A stretch of 64,000 nucleotides of DNA from CAG-873 sp910578365 (GCA_951635545.1 OX620685.1:3573253-3637252), one strand, 5' to 3'; counted from the stretch's first letter, positions 52,539-62,002 are shown. The notes: generated by a model from the letters alone, not told the origin. A program made the numbers and translations.

Positions 52539-53510
52539 GGTTCTGCGAAAACGTACTTTGCTGCCGTGCAGCGGAAAATACAGCGTGAAACTTGAGCCGT
52601 CGGTAATGTCGGCACTTGTTTCGCGCTGCTGTTTATGGCCATTGAGGTCGAACCATACAAGGTCGAAGTGGCCTGTGAATCCGGTAGGCAGCAGATAGCC
52701 CTTTACAAGCATCGGACTCCAGCGTCGGGCCGACTTCGGGGCCCCGCCAAGATACACTATCTCGTAGCCGTCGGCATCCTCGCGGCGGACGGTTGCGAGG
52801 CGGTAGTTGCCGGGTATGCTCATGCGCAGGGGGTCGCTGTCGCGGTCGAAATACACCCAGTACCCTTCGTTGGGATCGGTCGACCGGCGCAGATATGCCT
52901 GCAGGGCGTCGGCATCGACAAAACGGCTCCGCACCGGCTCGTCGACGGCATCGGCAGTCAACGTATGGCGCACCACTGCAGCCTTTTCGCCACAGAGCCA
53001 AAGCAGTTCCTCGCGGCCTGTATCGTCGAATTCGAGCTGCTGCCTGAACACTTCGCCGTCCTGTCCGGTCACGACTACGGTAGTGCCGTGGGCGCGCAGC
53101 AGCTTGAGGCTGTAGTCGTCGGACTGAGCGTTGAGGCCACGGCTCAGCTTGTGGGTGTGTGCATTGACTTCCATGCCGCCGCTAATTTCGCTTACGAAGA
53201 TATACACCGGCGCGGCCACAATGCGGTCGTCGATTGGCGCAGGGTCGCGGTAAAGGCGGCAAAGACGGTAATTGAGCGAATCACGGCGATTGTAAATAAG
53301 CGATATATCAAGCCTGTGATGCGATGCGACACGTACTCTCAGATGTGCGTCGAACGCAGCGAATGCCGGCGGCAGTGAGTCGCGCAGGGTATCGCCGGGC
53401 AACCATTCAAGCGGCCGATGGTAAAATTCATGCCTTAGGGCGCCGGGCACTTGGGCGGCGGCACATAGCGGCAGCAGAATTGCAGTACAGATAGCCGCGG
53501 ACGCCTTCAT
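52524..53510 (-). CDS. Secreted hypothetical protein
   Basis: 328 residues with a signal peptide (MKASAAICTAILLPLCAAAQ). No recognised domain; strand-rich with VYIFVSEISGGMEVNAHTHK and GFTGHFDLVWFDLNGHKQQ. It converges on the TonB-receptor gene with a 15-bp overlap of the 3' ends. Its start overlaps the stop of miaA by 4 bp, so it is the last gene of the miaA operon. Function unknown. Confidence 0.75.
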   Translation of the reverse strand: MKASAAICTAILLPLCAAAQVPGALRHEFYHRPLEWLPGDTLRDSLPPAFAAFDAHLRVRVASHHRLDISLIYNRRDSLNYRLCRLYRDPAPIDDRIVAAPVYIFVSEISGGMEVNAHTHKLSRGLNAQSDDYSLKLLRAHGTTVVVTGQDGEVFRQQLEFDDTGREELLWLCGEKAAVVRHTLTADAVDEPVRSRFVDADALQAYLRRSTDPNEGYWVYFDRDSDPLRMSIPGNYRLATVRREDADGYEIVYLGGAPKSARRWSPMLVKGYLLPTGFTGHFDLVWFDLNGHKQQRETSADITDGSSFTLYFPLHGSKVRFRRTLKTD

Positions 53511-54427
53511 AGGCCAATGGAGCCGGCAAGGCGGCGGACTTCGCCTACAAATTCCTCGCGGCCGAGGTCATAGGGCAGGTAATGCAGTCTGAATCCGCGG
53601 CGCTCCATGCCTCTGAACCATGTCATCTGGCGCTTGGCAAACTGCTGGATGGCTATTTCGAGGCCCGACACCATTTCGTCGTAGCTCAACTCGCCTATCA
53701 CATGGCGTGTTATGAATTTGTACTCCAGGCCGTAGTAAATAAGGTCGTCGGGCGCAACGCCGCCGTCGATAAGGCGGCGTACCTCGTCGACCATTCCGGC
53801 ATCGAGGCGGGCCCGCAGGCGCTCTGATATGCGCCGGCGGCGTGCATCACGGGGTATATCCACTATTATAATCAAGGCGTCGTCGGATGGTTTGCCGCTC
53901 ATGCCAAGTGCTGCCTCAGGATTTTCGCGGCAGTAAGTGGCGATTTCAATGGCGCGGACTGCCCTGCGTGCGTTGTCCACATCGGTGGTATTGTGCAGTT
54001 GCTGCATCGAGGCGAGAATGGCGGTCAGCTCGTCGAGCGTCTTGCCTTCGAGCTGACGGCGCAGCAACGTATTCTCGGGCACTTCGGGCAGTCTGACATC
54101 CTTGCACACCGACTCGACATACAGCCCTGTGCCGCCGCACAAAAGCGGCAGACGACCACGGCTGCGTATGTCGACAAGAGCCTTGCGACAGTCGCGCAGG
54201 TATTCATAAAGGTTGTAGCGATAGCCGGCAGGCGCGATGTCGATAAGATGATACGGAACAGAGCCGTATTCGTCGAGGTCCTTTCCGGTGCCCAGGTCCA
54301 TGCCACGGTATACCTGGCGCGAGTCGGCGCTGATAATCTCGGCGTCGAATGCCTTGGCCACATCGACAGCACGAGAGGTCTTTCCGGAGGCGGTTGGGCC
54401 GGTAATAACCAGTAGCGGTTGAGCCAT
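53507..54427 (-). CDS. miaA: tRNA dimethylallyltransferase
   Basis: 306 residues from the ATG at 54427, which overlaps the upstream stop (TGATG). The longer frame to 54634 adds unrelated sequence and runs over the upstream gene. Motifs: LLVITGPTASGKTSRAVDVA (P-loop), ISADSRQVYRGMDLGTGK and LLCGGTGLYVESV. It puts a dimethylallyl group on A37 of tRNAs reading U-starting codons. Confidence 0.95.
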   Translation of the reverse strand: MAQPLLVITGPTASGKTSRAVDVAKAFDAEIISADSRQVYRGMDLGTGKDLDEYGSVPYHLIDIAPAGYRYNLYEYLRDCRKALVDIRSRGRLPLLCGGTGLYVESVCKDVRLPEVPENTLLRRQLEGKTLDELTAILASMQQLHNTTDVDNARRAVRAIEIATYCRENPEAALGMSGKPSDDALIIIVDIPRDARRRRISERLRARLDAGMVDEVRRLIDGGVAPDDLIYYGLEYKFITRHVIGELSYDEMVSGLEIAIQQFAKRQMTWFRGMERRGFRLHYLPYDLGREEFVGEVRRLAGSIGL

Positions 54428-55725
54428 CAGTTGTCGGATTTTTGAAATAACAGATATCGGTTTATAAAACGGCGCACATGGTACAGGGGCTTGTCCTCGT
54501 TGTTTCCGGCTACCCGCAGCCATACGATGTCGTTGTAGTCTACGTCCCAGTCCTTGAGGTCGCGCAGACGGAATGTAGGCTTGTAATGGCGTATCGGATA
54601 CAAACGCCGCCCACGACGGTCGTAGGTCTTCCACGCCATGGTAATGTTGTGGATTCGGTAAAGTTCGTTTGTGATATAGGGCGATAGCCTGTCGGCCATC
54701 AGCAGGCGCTGAATGTCATCGAATGAGCATCGCATGGCCTTAGGCAGGACTGCGGAATCTTCCGGCAGGAATACAGCGTAATGAAGCACATTGGCACCGT
54801 GGGCGTAAGCACCGTTCTGATACAGAAAGCGCAGTGTGAAATCATTGCTGTCGAGGTCTTTCTCCACCATAGCCGATGCCTTCTCGCCCGGCAGCTCACA
54901 ATCGGTACGGTCAATTACGTTCAGCACCGGCGTGTCCCAGTCGCCATTGTCGTTTTGTCTCAGCAGCAGACAGTCGCCGCTGAAGAGCAGATAGCGCACC
55001 AGTGTGAACTGCGAGTGTAAGCGATGACCGCCGTGGCGGTTGTTCACCACTGCATCGTACATGCGGAAGTAGCGGATTACCATATAACCCAGCGACAGCA
55101 AATACAACGCCAGCGGTAACACCACAAAGAAGAAGCGGTCGGGCGAATTCAGGTTCACATTGATGTAGAACAGGAAGTAATATGTAGTGGCCACCACGCT
55201 TATGGCGGCCGACAAGGTCAGGGCCATACGCAGCTGATAATGCGACTCGCGCGAGTAAAAGGTAGCCACCGAACTGTCGACGTCGTAGTAACCGTTAGTG
55301 GCCTGACACCGTTGGCAGCAGTTGTTCTGCTCCACCAGCAGTCCGTAGAGGCTTACCGCGCACATCAGCGGATATACCACAAGCGATGTAATGAACGGCA
55401 ACGCAGGATTTTCGGCCACAACGGTAGGAATTACCTTGGGCGAATATACAATGTTTATCAGTGCGGTAATCACGGCCGCCCCGGCCATGGCTATCATGGT
55501 AAGCCATATCACCAGCGAACACCCGGCCATTCTGTGGCTCGAATCGATGCGCCGCCGGTGTATCAGCAGCAGCATGTAAGCCATAAGCAAACAGATGAGC
55601 GGAAGCCAGATGGGCGGCACCAGCAACGAAGCAAGCGTTACCAGTGCCGGCGATCCGAATGCGATAGCCCAGTTGCGCCACAGTGTGTGCAAGGTATCGG
55701 TGGTGATATTGGCGATAGACATCAA
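54427..55725 (-). CDS. Multi-pass membrane protein, unknown function
   Basis: 432 residues. Seven or so hydrophobic segments in the N-terminal half (for example LASLLVPPIWLPLICLLMAY, SLVIWLTMIAMAGAAVITAL, FFVVLPLALYLLSLGYMVIR) precede a soluble C-terminal domain of about 190 residues (DCLLLRQNDNGDWDTPVLNV). A short Cys cluster NNCCQRCQ lies in a loop near residue 135. It shares one base with the miaA start and begins 4 bp after the S41 protease stop, so all are one transcript. Family not recognised. Confidence 0.75.
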   Translation of the reverse strand: MMSIANITTDTLHTLWRNWAIAFGSPALVTLASLLVPPIWLPLICLLMAYMLLLIHRRRIDSSHRMAGCSLVIWLTMIAMAGAAVITALINIVYSPKVIPTVVAENPALPFITSLVVYPLMCAVSLYGLLVEQNNCCQRCQATNGYYDVDSSVATFYSRESHYQLRMALTLSAAISVVATTYYFLFYINVNLNSPDRFFFVVLPLALYLLSLGYMVIRYFRMYDAVVNNRHGGHRLHSQFTLVRYLLFSGDCLLLRQNDNGDWDTPVLNVIDRTDCELPGEKASAMVEKDLDSNDFTLRFLYQNGAYAHGANVLHYAVFLPEDSAVLPKAMRCSFDDIQRLLMADRLSPYITNELYRIHNITMAWKTYDRRGRRLYPIRHYKPTFRLRDLKDWDVDYNDIVWLRVAGNNEDKPLYHVRRFINRYLLFQKSDN

Positions 55726-55729
55726 ATTG

Positions 55730-58700
55730 TTATTTATTTACCTTTTGTAGCAGATGGCGCACAGCACCTTCGAGCTGAGCATCGCGGCCCGAAAGCACAT
55801 CGGCAGGTGCGTTATATATCACAACATCCGGATTGAGCTGAAGGTTCTCAAGCGGTGTGCCGTCAAGTGTGGAGCAGGTTACCTGCGGGATTCCGAAAAT
55901 CAGAGTCGGGTCAATCTGGGTTTCCCACCAAACGGCTGTCATAGTGCCGGGTATCGGTGCTCCCACGATGTCGCCGACCTTCAGGGTCTGATATGTGTAA
56001 GATGAGCCATAAGCGTCGGAATAATTCGCTTCGTTGACAAGCATCACCGAGGGTTTTGTCCACTGCGAAAATGGCTCGCTGCCTATGTACTGGCCGCGCG
56101 GCGTAAAGCGCACGTATTCCTTGCCGGAGAGCAGCTGGGCCAGGTCGTTGTGCAGCCAGCCGCCGCCGTTGTAGCGGGTGTCGACGATTATTGCGTCGCA
56201 GTTGCGGTATTTGCCCAGTACCTGGTCGTAGGTGCTGCTGAAACTCGGCGAATTCATGCCCTGTACATGTACATAGCCTACACGGCCACCCGACAGGCTG
56301 TCGACTACATGCTGGTTGTGCTCAACCCAGCGCTGATATAGCAGCGAACTGAGTTCGCCGCCTATGGGGCGTATGGTTATGTCGCCGCTCTTGCGGCCCT
56401 TGCGGTCGATGGTCAGACGCACCTTGCGCCCTACCTTGCCTTCGAGCAGCGGATAGTAGTCGTGGCCGGCCTCGATGGCTTTGCCGTCGATGTGGGTGAT
56501 GATGTCGCCGGGGCGAACGTCGGCAGCTGTGGATGCAAGCGGGCCGCGGGCAATCACCTCGCTGACTTTAAGGCCATTGCCTGTATAATTCTCGTCGAAG
56601 AATGCACCGAGGTTGCCTACGGTAAAGGCTCCGCCGGGTGCCGAGTAGCGTCCGCCGGTGTGCGATGCGTTGAGCTCGCCAAGTATTTCGCTGAGCAGTA
56701 TTGCAAAGTCGCGGTTGTTGTTGATATAGGGCAGGAAGCGGCGGTAAGCCTCACCATAGCCTTTCCAGTCCACGCCGTGCAGATTGACATCGTAGAACTT
56801 TTCGGCCACCTGCTGCAGCATGTGGTCGTAGATGTATTCGCGTTCAAGCGATGGATGGCGGTTGTAGTCGGCGTTGAAATTGATTGGCTCTATGCTGCCC
56901 GACGGGAGCGATATCTTGCGCATGCCCGAGCCCGAAAGTACAAACAGGTTGTCGCCCTTTGCATCGGGCACAAAGCCGCCGTTTACATCACGGGCCAGCA
57001 GCTTGGTTTCGTTGTTCTTAATGTTCTTGACATATAGACCTGATTTGCCTTCGGGCGAATAGGTCACATAGTACAGGTTTTCGCCCTTGGGGTCGAGGTA
57101 GTAGTCGCCGAGGAAGCCCGACATATCGGTCAGACGCACACGGCGGTATTTACGGTTAGCGAGGTCGAACTTCAGGGGCTTCACCTTCTCGATTTTGATG
57201 TCGGCGGGGTCTTTGTCCTTGTCTTCGTCGTCGTTGTCTTTTTTCTTTTTGTCGGAAGCCTCGGCCAGAGCTTTTTCTTCTTCGGTGAGGTTGAACTCAT
57301 CCCAGGCTTCGCCCTCGAGCACCATCATCACAATATCGCCGGTATTACCCCAGCTGCCGTGGCTCTTCATACCGTAGCGTCCGGTTTCGAAAGTAAAAGC
57401 CTTGCCGCCGAGTGCCCATTTGGGATTGCCGTCGGAGTAGCCGCTTTCGGTAAGGTTCACTACCTCGCTGCCGTCGGCTTTTACCAGGGCTATATCCACA
57501 TTGTTCCAACCGCCTATGCCTATGTAGCTTGCAAGAAGCCATTTGCTGTCGGGGGCCCATTGGAAGCTCACATCGCCGTCGGTGTAGGAGTAGTTATATT
57601 TGCCGTCGAGGGCTGTGTTGACTTTCTTTGATTTAACGTCAATTACCTTGAGTTCGGTACGGTTTTCCAGAAATGCCACTTTCTTGCCGTCGGGCGAGAA
57701 CGAGGGTTGCTGGGCCGAGGTAGCACAGCTGTAGAGTGGTTCCTCTACAATCTCTGAAGCGTAGCTAAAGAGTTTGTCATCATCGTCTTTGGGCTTGGCA
57801 ATGAACAGCTGCCAGTGGCCGCCGCGATCCGAGTCGTATACGAGGCTCTTGCCGTCGGGCGAAAATTCCAAACAGCGTTCCTGCGCGGGGGTGTCGGTAA
57901 TACGGCGTGTGGTGTCGTACTTCACCGAGGTGACGTAAATGTCGCCGCGCAGCACAAATGCCACTTCCTCGCCGTTGGGCGATACAGCCATGTTGGTCGC
58001 ACCGCTGTTTACAAAGCGGCGTACCATGTCGTTGTCGAAGTCGTCGCCGGATATTTCAACATTAATTTTCACCGGTTCGGCGCCGGGACGTTTCACATAC
58101 AGTTCACCGTCCCAGCTGAAAGCCAGGGTACCGTTGTCCGACACACTGAGCGAACGCACAGGGTGCTTGGTAAATTTGGTAAGCTGACTTTTGGCGTTGC
58201 CGGCGAGGTTGTTCTGCCACACGTTGAGGGTTCCGTCTTCTTCCGTCACATAATAGTACGTGTCGCCTTTGCCCCACAGAGGGTTCATGTCGTGGCCGTT
58301 GAAGTCGGTCAGTTTGGTGAATTTATCGCCGTCCTTGAGCCATACGTCAGAGGTTCCCGACGAGCGCTCGTGTTTGCGCAGCGGGTCTTCATATCCTTTC
58401 TTGTCGCCGTACAGCACACGGCCTGCCGCGTCGACCGATGCCGAAGTCATGGGCAGCGAAACATACATACGCGGACGCGAATTTTTTTTGTCGACATCCA
58501 CCACATATACCTGACTCTGGAAGGGGCCCTGGGCTGCGTTTACCGCAGGCTGCAGGCTTGAGCTGTACAGCAGCTGCGCGCCGTCGAGCCATGCCAGCGG
58601 AGTTTCGCGACCTGAGTGTGTGGTTATGCGCAGGGGAGTGCCACCCTTGGCCGGCATCACATATATATCGTCCGATCCAAGGCGGTCGCTGCTGAATGCT

Positions 58701-58933
58701 ATACGGCTGCCATCGGGACTCCACAGCGGCGAGCCGTCATAACCGGAATCGACAGTCAGTCTGGTCGCATGGCCACCACCGACCGGCACAGTATAGATAT
58801 CACCTTTGTAGGTAAATGCCACGGTCGAACCGTCGGGCGAAATGGCACTGCCGCGCAACCACAGCGGCGCTTCATTGGCCACGGCGCCTATCGCCACACC
58901 CGAGGCCAGCAGAGAAAGGATTAGATGTTTCAT
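55730..58933 (-). CDS. Tricorn-like S41 protease
   Basis: 1067 residues from the ATG at 58933 (MKHLILSLLASGVAIGAVAN); the upstream frame to 59014 would place the signal peptide internally. Residues about 25-600 are WD40/PD40-like propeller repeats (SPDGSTVAFTYKGDIYTVPV, SPDGSRIAFSSDRLGSDDIY). A tricorn C1-like region, a PDZ domain (VRPGDIITHIDGKAIEAGHD) and an S41 domain follow (IIVDTRYNGGGWLHNDLAQL; catalytic Ser in NEANYSDAYGSS). A Lys/Asp-rich insert lies near residue 585. It is a periplasmic protease complex of the tricorn type, probably degrading peptides. Confidence 0.93.
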   Translation of the reverse strand: MKHLILSLLASGVAIGAVANEAPLWLRGSAISPDGSTVAFTYKGDIYTVPVGGGHATRLTVDSGYDGSPLWSPDGSRIAFSSDRLGSDDIYVMPAKGGTPLRITTHSGRETPLAWLDGAQLLYSSSLQPAVNAAQGPFQSQVYVVDVDKKNSRPRMYVSLPMTSASVDAAGRVLYGDKKGYEDPLRKHERSSGTSDVWLKDGDKFTKLTDFNGHDMNPLWGKGDTYYYVTEEDGTLNVWQNNLAGNAKSQLTKFTKHPVRSLSVSDNGTLAFSWDGELYVKRPGAEPVKINVEISGDDFDNDMVRRFVNSGATNMAVSPNGEEVAFVLRGDIYVTSVKYDTTRRITDTPAQERCLEFSPDGKSLVYDSDRGGHWQLFIAKPKDDDDKLFSYASEIVEEPLYSCATSAQQPSFSPDGKKVAFLENRTELKVIDVKSKKVNTALDGKYNYSYTDGDVSFQWAPDSKWLLASYIGIGGWNNVDIALVKADGSEVVNLTESGYSDGNPKWALGGKAFTFETGRYGMKSHGSWGNTGDIVMMVLEGEAWDEFNLTEEEKALAEASDKKKKDNDDEDKDKDPADIKIEKVKPLKFDLANRKYRRVRLTDMSGFLGDYYLDPKGENLYYVTYSPEGKSGLYVKNIKNNETKLLARDVNGGFVPDAKGDNLFVLSGSGMRKISLPSGSIEPINFNADYNRHPSLEREYIYDHMLQQVAEKFYDVNLHGVDWKGYGEAYRRFLPYINNNRDFAILLSEILGELNASHTGGRYSAPGGAFTVGNLGAFFDENYTGNGLKVSEVIARGPLASTAADVRPGDIITHIDGKAIEAGHDYYPLLEGKVGRKVRLTIDRKGRKSGDITIRPIGGELSSLLYQRWVEHNQHVVDSLSGGRVGYVHVQGMNSPSFSSTYDQVLGKYRNCDAIIVDTRYNGGGWLHNDLAQLLSGKEYVRFTPRGQYIGSEPFSQWTKPSVMLVNEANYSDAYGSSYTYQTLKVGDIVGAPIPGTMTAVWWETQIDPTLIFGIPQVTCSTLDGTPLENLQLNPDVVIYNAPADVLSGRDAQLEGAVRHLLQKVNK

Positions 58934-58958
58934 ATATCTAAGAAATGTGTTAGAGATG

Positions 58959-58966
58959 CAAATATA
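58959..58966 (-). promoter_or_regulatory. -7 promoter element of the S41 protease operon
   Basis: TATATTTG on the minus strand, 25 bp before the ATG. The -33 region (TTTC) is weak. Confidence 0.55.
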
Positions 58967-59031
58967 CTCATTTTTTTCCGAATTTGAAAAATATATTTTT
59001 TTGTTTAGAGCCAACTGCCTTCTCGTATATT

Positions 59032-59062
59032 TTTGCTGTTTCGGATTTTATTTGTAACTTAG
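59032..59062 (+). promoter_or_regulatory. Promoter of the FdtA-like gene pair
   Basis: TTTG (59032-59035), a 19-bp spacer and TAACTTAG (59055-59062), one mismatch to the -7 consensus. Leader about 15 nt. Confidence 0.6.
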
Positions 59063-59083
59063 AGGCGTAAAAAAAATTGAGTG

Positions 59084-59488
59084 ATGAATTACGCCAGAAT
59101 AATACATCTGAAAAAAATTCCTGATAGCCGGGGCAACCTCACGGCTATCGAACAGCTCGACGACGTACCGTTCGAGATACGGCGAGTATACTGGATTTTC
59201 GACGTGCCGGGCGGCGAACGCCGCGGCGGACACGCTTACCGGCAGGGGCAGGAGCTGATTATAGCTCTAAGCGGCAGTTTTGACGTAATGACCGACAACG
59301 GACACGAAAGCGACTCGTTCAGCCTCAACCGCTCGTATTACGGCCTATTTGTGCCTGCCGGCACCTGGCGCGAAATAAGCAATTTCAGCACCAATTCAAT
59401 AGCCCTGATATTATCGTCGACTGACTATGACGAGGCCGACTATATACGCAACTACGAAGACTTTATGGTGTATGCGAGAAAAGATTGA
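59084..59488 (+). CDS. FdtA/QdtA-like cupin (sugar 3,4-ketoisomerase family)
   Basis: 134 residues from the ATG at 59084 (a GTG directly before it would add one residue). The WxcM-like cupin pattern is clear: IPDSRGNLTAIEQLDDVPFE, RRVYWIFDVPGGERRGGHAY, ELIIALSGSFDVMTD and GLFVPAGTWREI. The family isomerises dTDP-4-keto-6-deoxyglucose. No dTDP-sugar gene is near, so the substrate is uncertain. The next gene is a diverged paralogue overlapping it by 17 bp. Confidence 0.85.
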   Translation: MNYARIIHLKKIPDSRGNLTAIEQLDDVPFEIRRVYWIFDVPGGERRGGHAYRQGQELIIALSGSFDVMTDNGHESDSFSLNRSYYGLFVPAGTWREISNFSTNSIALILSSTDYDEADYIRNYEDFMVYARKD

Positions 59489-59900
59489 TTCTACCATCGA
59501 CGACGCCCGGATAATAGTACTCGATCCTCATCACAGTGACCGAAAAGGCGATCTTTGTGTGGTTCAAGGCATGCACACTGTGCCATTTCCTATCGAAAGA
59601 GTGTTTTATATATATGATGTACCTGCTGCGGCCGAACGTGGTGTGCACTCGCACATACGCGACCACCAACTGATTGTGGCTGTAAGCGGAAGTTTTGCAG
59701 TGAAGGTCGACGATGGCCGCCGCAGCCGCGTGTTCCAGCTAAAGCGGCCTTACGAGATGCTGCACATCCCCCCGGGGCTATGGGTGCAGCTGTGCGATTT
59801 CTCGTCGGGCTCGGTGGCGATGGTGATGTGCCGCTACGGGTATGACAAGAATGACTATATTAACGATTACTCCGAATATATAAAACACAAACAGATATGA
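59472..59900 (+). CDS. FdtA/QdtA-like cupin, second paralogue
   Basis: 142 residues from the ATG at 59472, inside the end of the first copy. The same family pattern occurs: DRKGDLCVVQGMHTVPFPIE, RVFYIYDVPAAAERGVHSHI, QLIVAVSGSFAVKVDDG and MLHIPPGLWVQL. The His pattern (GVHSHIRDHQ) is nearer the catalytic form than in the first copy (GGHAYRQGQE). It may work as a heteromer with its neighbour. It overlaps the phosphatase gene by 4 bp. Confidence 0.85.
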   Translation: MREKIDSTIDDARIIVLDPHHSDRKGDLCVVQGMHTVPFPIERVFYIYDVPAAAERGVHSHIRDHQLIVAVSGSFAVKVDDGRRSRVFQLKRPYEMLHIPPGLWVQLCDFSSGSVAMVMCRYGYDKNDYINDYSEYIKHKQI

Positions 59901-61150
59901 AACAATTGCTCACGGCGCTGCTGCTCCTGGCCGCCTTTGCCACACTACGCGCCGCGGACCCCATGCTTACAAGCTACAGCGCCTCGCAGTGCGAGGGCTC
60001 GCTGACGCCGTATCCGACTGATATAAATCCGGCTGTGTACCCCGACTCGCTCACCCCTGTGTTTATTAATTATGTGGGCCGACACGGCGCTCGCTATCCG
60101 GCCTCGGCTGTCAACTGCATGACTATGCGCCGCGCCCTTGAACGCGCCGACTCGGCGGGCACAATAACCCCGGCAGGCCGCAAACTGCGACAGCTCAACG
60201 AGTATATCATCACACTGAGTACCGACCGATGGGGTTCGCTCGACTCGCTGGGCATGGCTGAACAACGTGCCATAGCCACCCGAATGTTCTATAACTTCGG
60301 CGAGGCTTTTTCTGGTGGAACGGTCAACGCCATATCGAGTTACTCGCCGCGGGCCATGATGAGTATGTACTGCTTCACTCACCAGCTCGACCGCATGGAC
60401 AACCGCATCAACTTCGTAACCACCACAGGCCGCATGAACTCGCCTATAATGCGTTTTTTCGACCTCGACACTGAGTTTGTGGAATACAAAAAGCAAGGCC
60501 CATGGCTGGAGAAATACAACGAATATGTTGAGCAGTACTGCCCCACCTCGGCCATCGACAAGGTGCTGGGGCGGAATTTCCCCTACTCCTCCGAACGCGA
60601 GCGGTTGCAGCTGGCTCTGGTTGAATACTATGTGATTGCCGGATGTTCGGCTATGTCGGTCGACTGCAACACCACCGAATATTTCACCAAGGACGAATAC
60701 AACGCCCTGTGGAGTTGCTTCAACCTGCGCCAATATCTTTGCCGTACAGCCACAACGGTGTCATCGTTGCCTGCCGACATCGCCTCCGAGTTACTCACCA
60801 ATCTGATTACCACCACCGAAGAGTTCATCGAAGGCAATTCGCCTGCATCGGTTCAGCTGCGATTCGGACATGCCGAAACCCTTATGCCGTTGCTTTCGCT
60901 GCTACATCTGCCGGGCTGCTACTACCTCACCAACTATTTCGACACTGTAGGCCAACACTGGCGCGACTTCGATGTTGTGCCTATGGCCGCCAACCTGCAG
61001 ATGATTCTGTTCAAAGCCAAGGACAGCGGCAGATACTATCTGCGCGTTGATCTCAACGAGAAACCGGTGTCGTTGATTCCTAACAACACCGCTCGATACA
61101 TACCCTGGCAGCAGGCCCGCGAGTATATGCTACGCTGTCTTCCACTGTAA
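59897..61150 (+). CDS. MINPP-like histidine phosphatase (clade 2)
   Basis: 417 residues with a signal peptide (MKQLLTALLLLAAFATLRAA). The catalytic RHGARYP lies near residue 62, and RFGHAETLMPLLSLL gives the HAE proton-donor motif of multiple inositol-polyphosphate phosphatases rather than the HD of other phytases. Enzymes of this kind from gut Bacteroides degrade phytate, so a periplasmic or secreted phytase is likely. Overlap with the cupin pair (ATGA) puts it in their operon. A palindrome follows. Confidence 0.85.
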   Translation: MKQLLTALLLLAAFATLRAADPMLTSYSASQCEGSLTPYPTDINPAVYPDSLTPVFINYVGRHGARYPASAVNCMTMRRALERADSAGTITPAGRKLRQLNEYIITLSTDRWGSLDSLGMAEQRAIATRMFYNFGEAFSGGTVNAISSYSPRAMMSMYCFTHQLDRMDNRINFVTTTGRMNSPIMRFFDLDTEFVEYKKQGPWLEKYNEYVEQYCPTSAIDKVLGRNFPYSSERERLQLALVEYYVIAGCSAMSVDCNTTEYFTKDEYNALWSCFNLRQYLCRTATTVSSLPADIASELLTNLITTTEEFIEGNSPASVQLRFGHAETLMPLLSLLHLPGCYYLTNYFDTVGQHWRDFDVVPMAANLQMILFKAKDSGRYYLRVDLNEKPVSLIPNNTARYIPWQQAREYMLRCLPL

Positions 61151-61168
61151 GCTTAACAATATGGCAAA

Positions 61169-61200
61169 GAGAGGGCCGGCCGATATCGGCCGGCCCTCTC
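61169..61200. terminator. 32-bp perfect palindrome between convergent genes
   Basis: The half-site GAGAGGGCCGGCCGAT is followed directly by its exact reverse complement. It lies between the convergent phosphatase and cupin genes and has no T run, so it would form a cruciform or a long hairpin acting on both transcripts. Confidence 0.6.
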
Positions 61201-61230
61201 AGTCTGAATTGTCATTAATTAATAAAACAT

Positions 61231-61587
61231 CTATGCTTCGGGCAGCAATTCTTCTGCCTGTGCTTTGTCTTTTTCGGAGCAGCCGCATACGTCGGTTTTG
61301 ATGAGTGTAAGCAGTACTTTCGAGCGCTTTACCGCATACACTTCGTGTACCGTACCTGCAGACATGGTAAAGTAATCGCCCTCGGTGAGTTCACGCTTCT
61401 CTCCTTCGACCACAAAAACTACATCGCCCTCTACTACCTGCACAAGTGCATCGCCGGGTGCCTTGTGAACCGCTATTGTTGCTCCTTCATCAAAAGCCAT
61501 CAATGTGGCCTGTCCGTTATCGTTTTTAACTAAATCAGTGGCCATAATGCGACCGGACTGATATTCTACTGCTGTTTTGAGTTTCAT
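61231..61587 (-). CDS. Small cupin-domain protein
   Basis: 118 residues. A single double-stranded beta-helix: EGATIAVHKAPGDALVQVVE, GDVVFVVEGEKRELTEGDYF and MSAGTVHEVYAVKRSKVLLT. Of the usual metal ligands His (VHKAP) and the C-terminal His (TVHEV) are present. The tail has a CGCSE motif and charged residues. No recognised partner. I found no consensus promoter in the 150 bp upstream. Confidence 0.85.
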   Translation of the reverse strand: MKLKTAVEYQSGRIMATDLVKNDNGQATLMAFDEGATIAVHKAPGDALVQVVEGDVVFVVEGEKRELTEGDYFTMSAGTVHEVYAVKRSKVLLTLIKTDVCGCSEKDKAQAEELLPEA

Positions 61588-61676
61588 AATATTATGTGTT
61601 TTTATTACTTACTTGAAATAAAAACATCATTCAGCTCCCAAATTATTGGAATTTAAAATATTTTAAACATATTGTG

Positions 61677-61709
61677 CCTGTTTGTTGCCCATATATAGAG
61701 CTAAATTTG
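61677..61709 (+). promoter_or_regulatory. Promoter of the 68-codon gene
   Basis: CCTG (61677-61680), a 21-bp spacer and TAAATTTG (61702-61709); an overlapping TTTG at 61681 has 17-bp spacing. Leader about 25 nt. Confidence 0.6.
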
Positions 61710-61741
61710 CATCATAATCATAAATTTAACTCCTCGACACT

Positions 61742-61948
61742 ATGACAATAAGCAGAACCGACATAATATTCGCCCGCGTATACCGCATGGGCCGCGAGAT
61801 AGCCAATCTGCGCTTTACCGGCATGAATAGCGAAGCCGACATCTTTGCCGAACTACGCCGCCATATCGGCAGCAGTCGCACTCTGCTCGACCTGGTGCTC
61901 CGCAACGGCACTCAGGGCTGGAGCGACAGGCGCCCCGTGATGCTGTAG
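61742..61948 (+). CDS. Small hypothetical protein, 68 residues
   Basis: I do not recognise it. It is basic and rich in Arg (MTISRTDIIFARVYRMGREI, RRHIGSSRTLLDLVLRNG), with no signal peptide. A good promoter 33 bp upstream and codon use like its neighbours support a real gene. It lies alone between the convergent cupin gene and mltG. Confidence 0.55.
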   Translation: MTISRTDIIFARVYRMGREIANLRFTGMNSEADIFAELRRHIGSSRTLLDLVLRNGTQGWSDRRPVML

Positions 61949-61971
61949 TCCGTTAATTTTCAATAAACCCG

Positions 61972-62002
61972 TTTGCGAGTTTACGATTTTTACGTAACTT
62001 CG
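61972..62002 (+). promoter_or_regulatory. Promoter of mltG
   Basis: TTTG (61972-61975), a 19-bp spacer and TAACTTCG (61995-62002), one mismatch. The mltG ATG is at 62007, so the transcript would be leaderless or nearly so. Confidence 0.6.
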
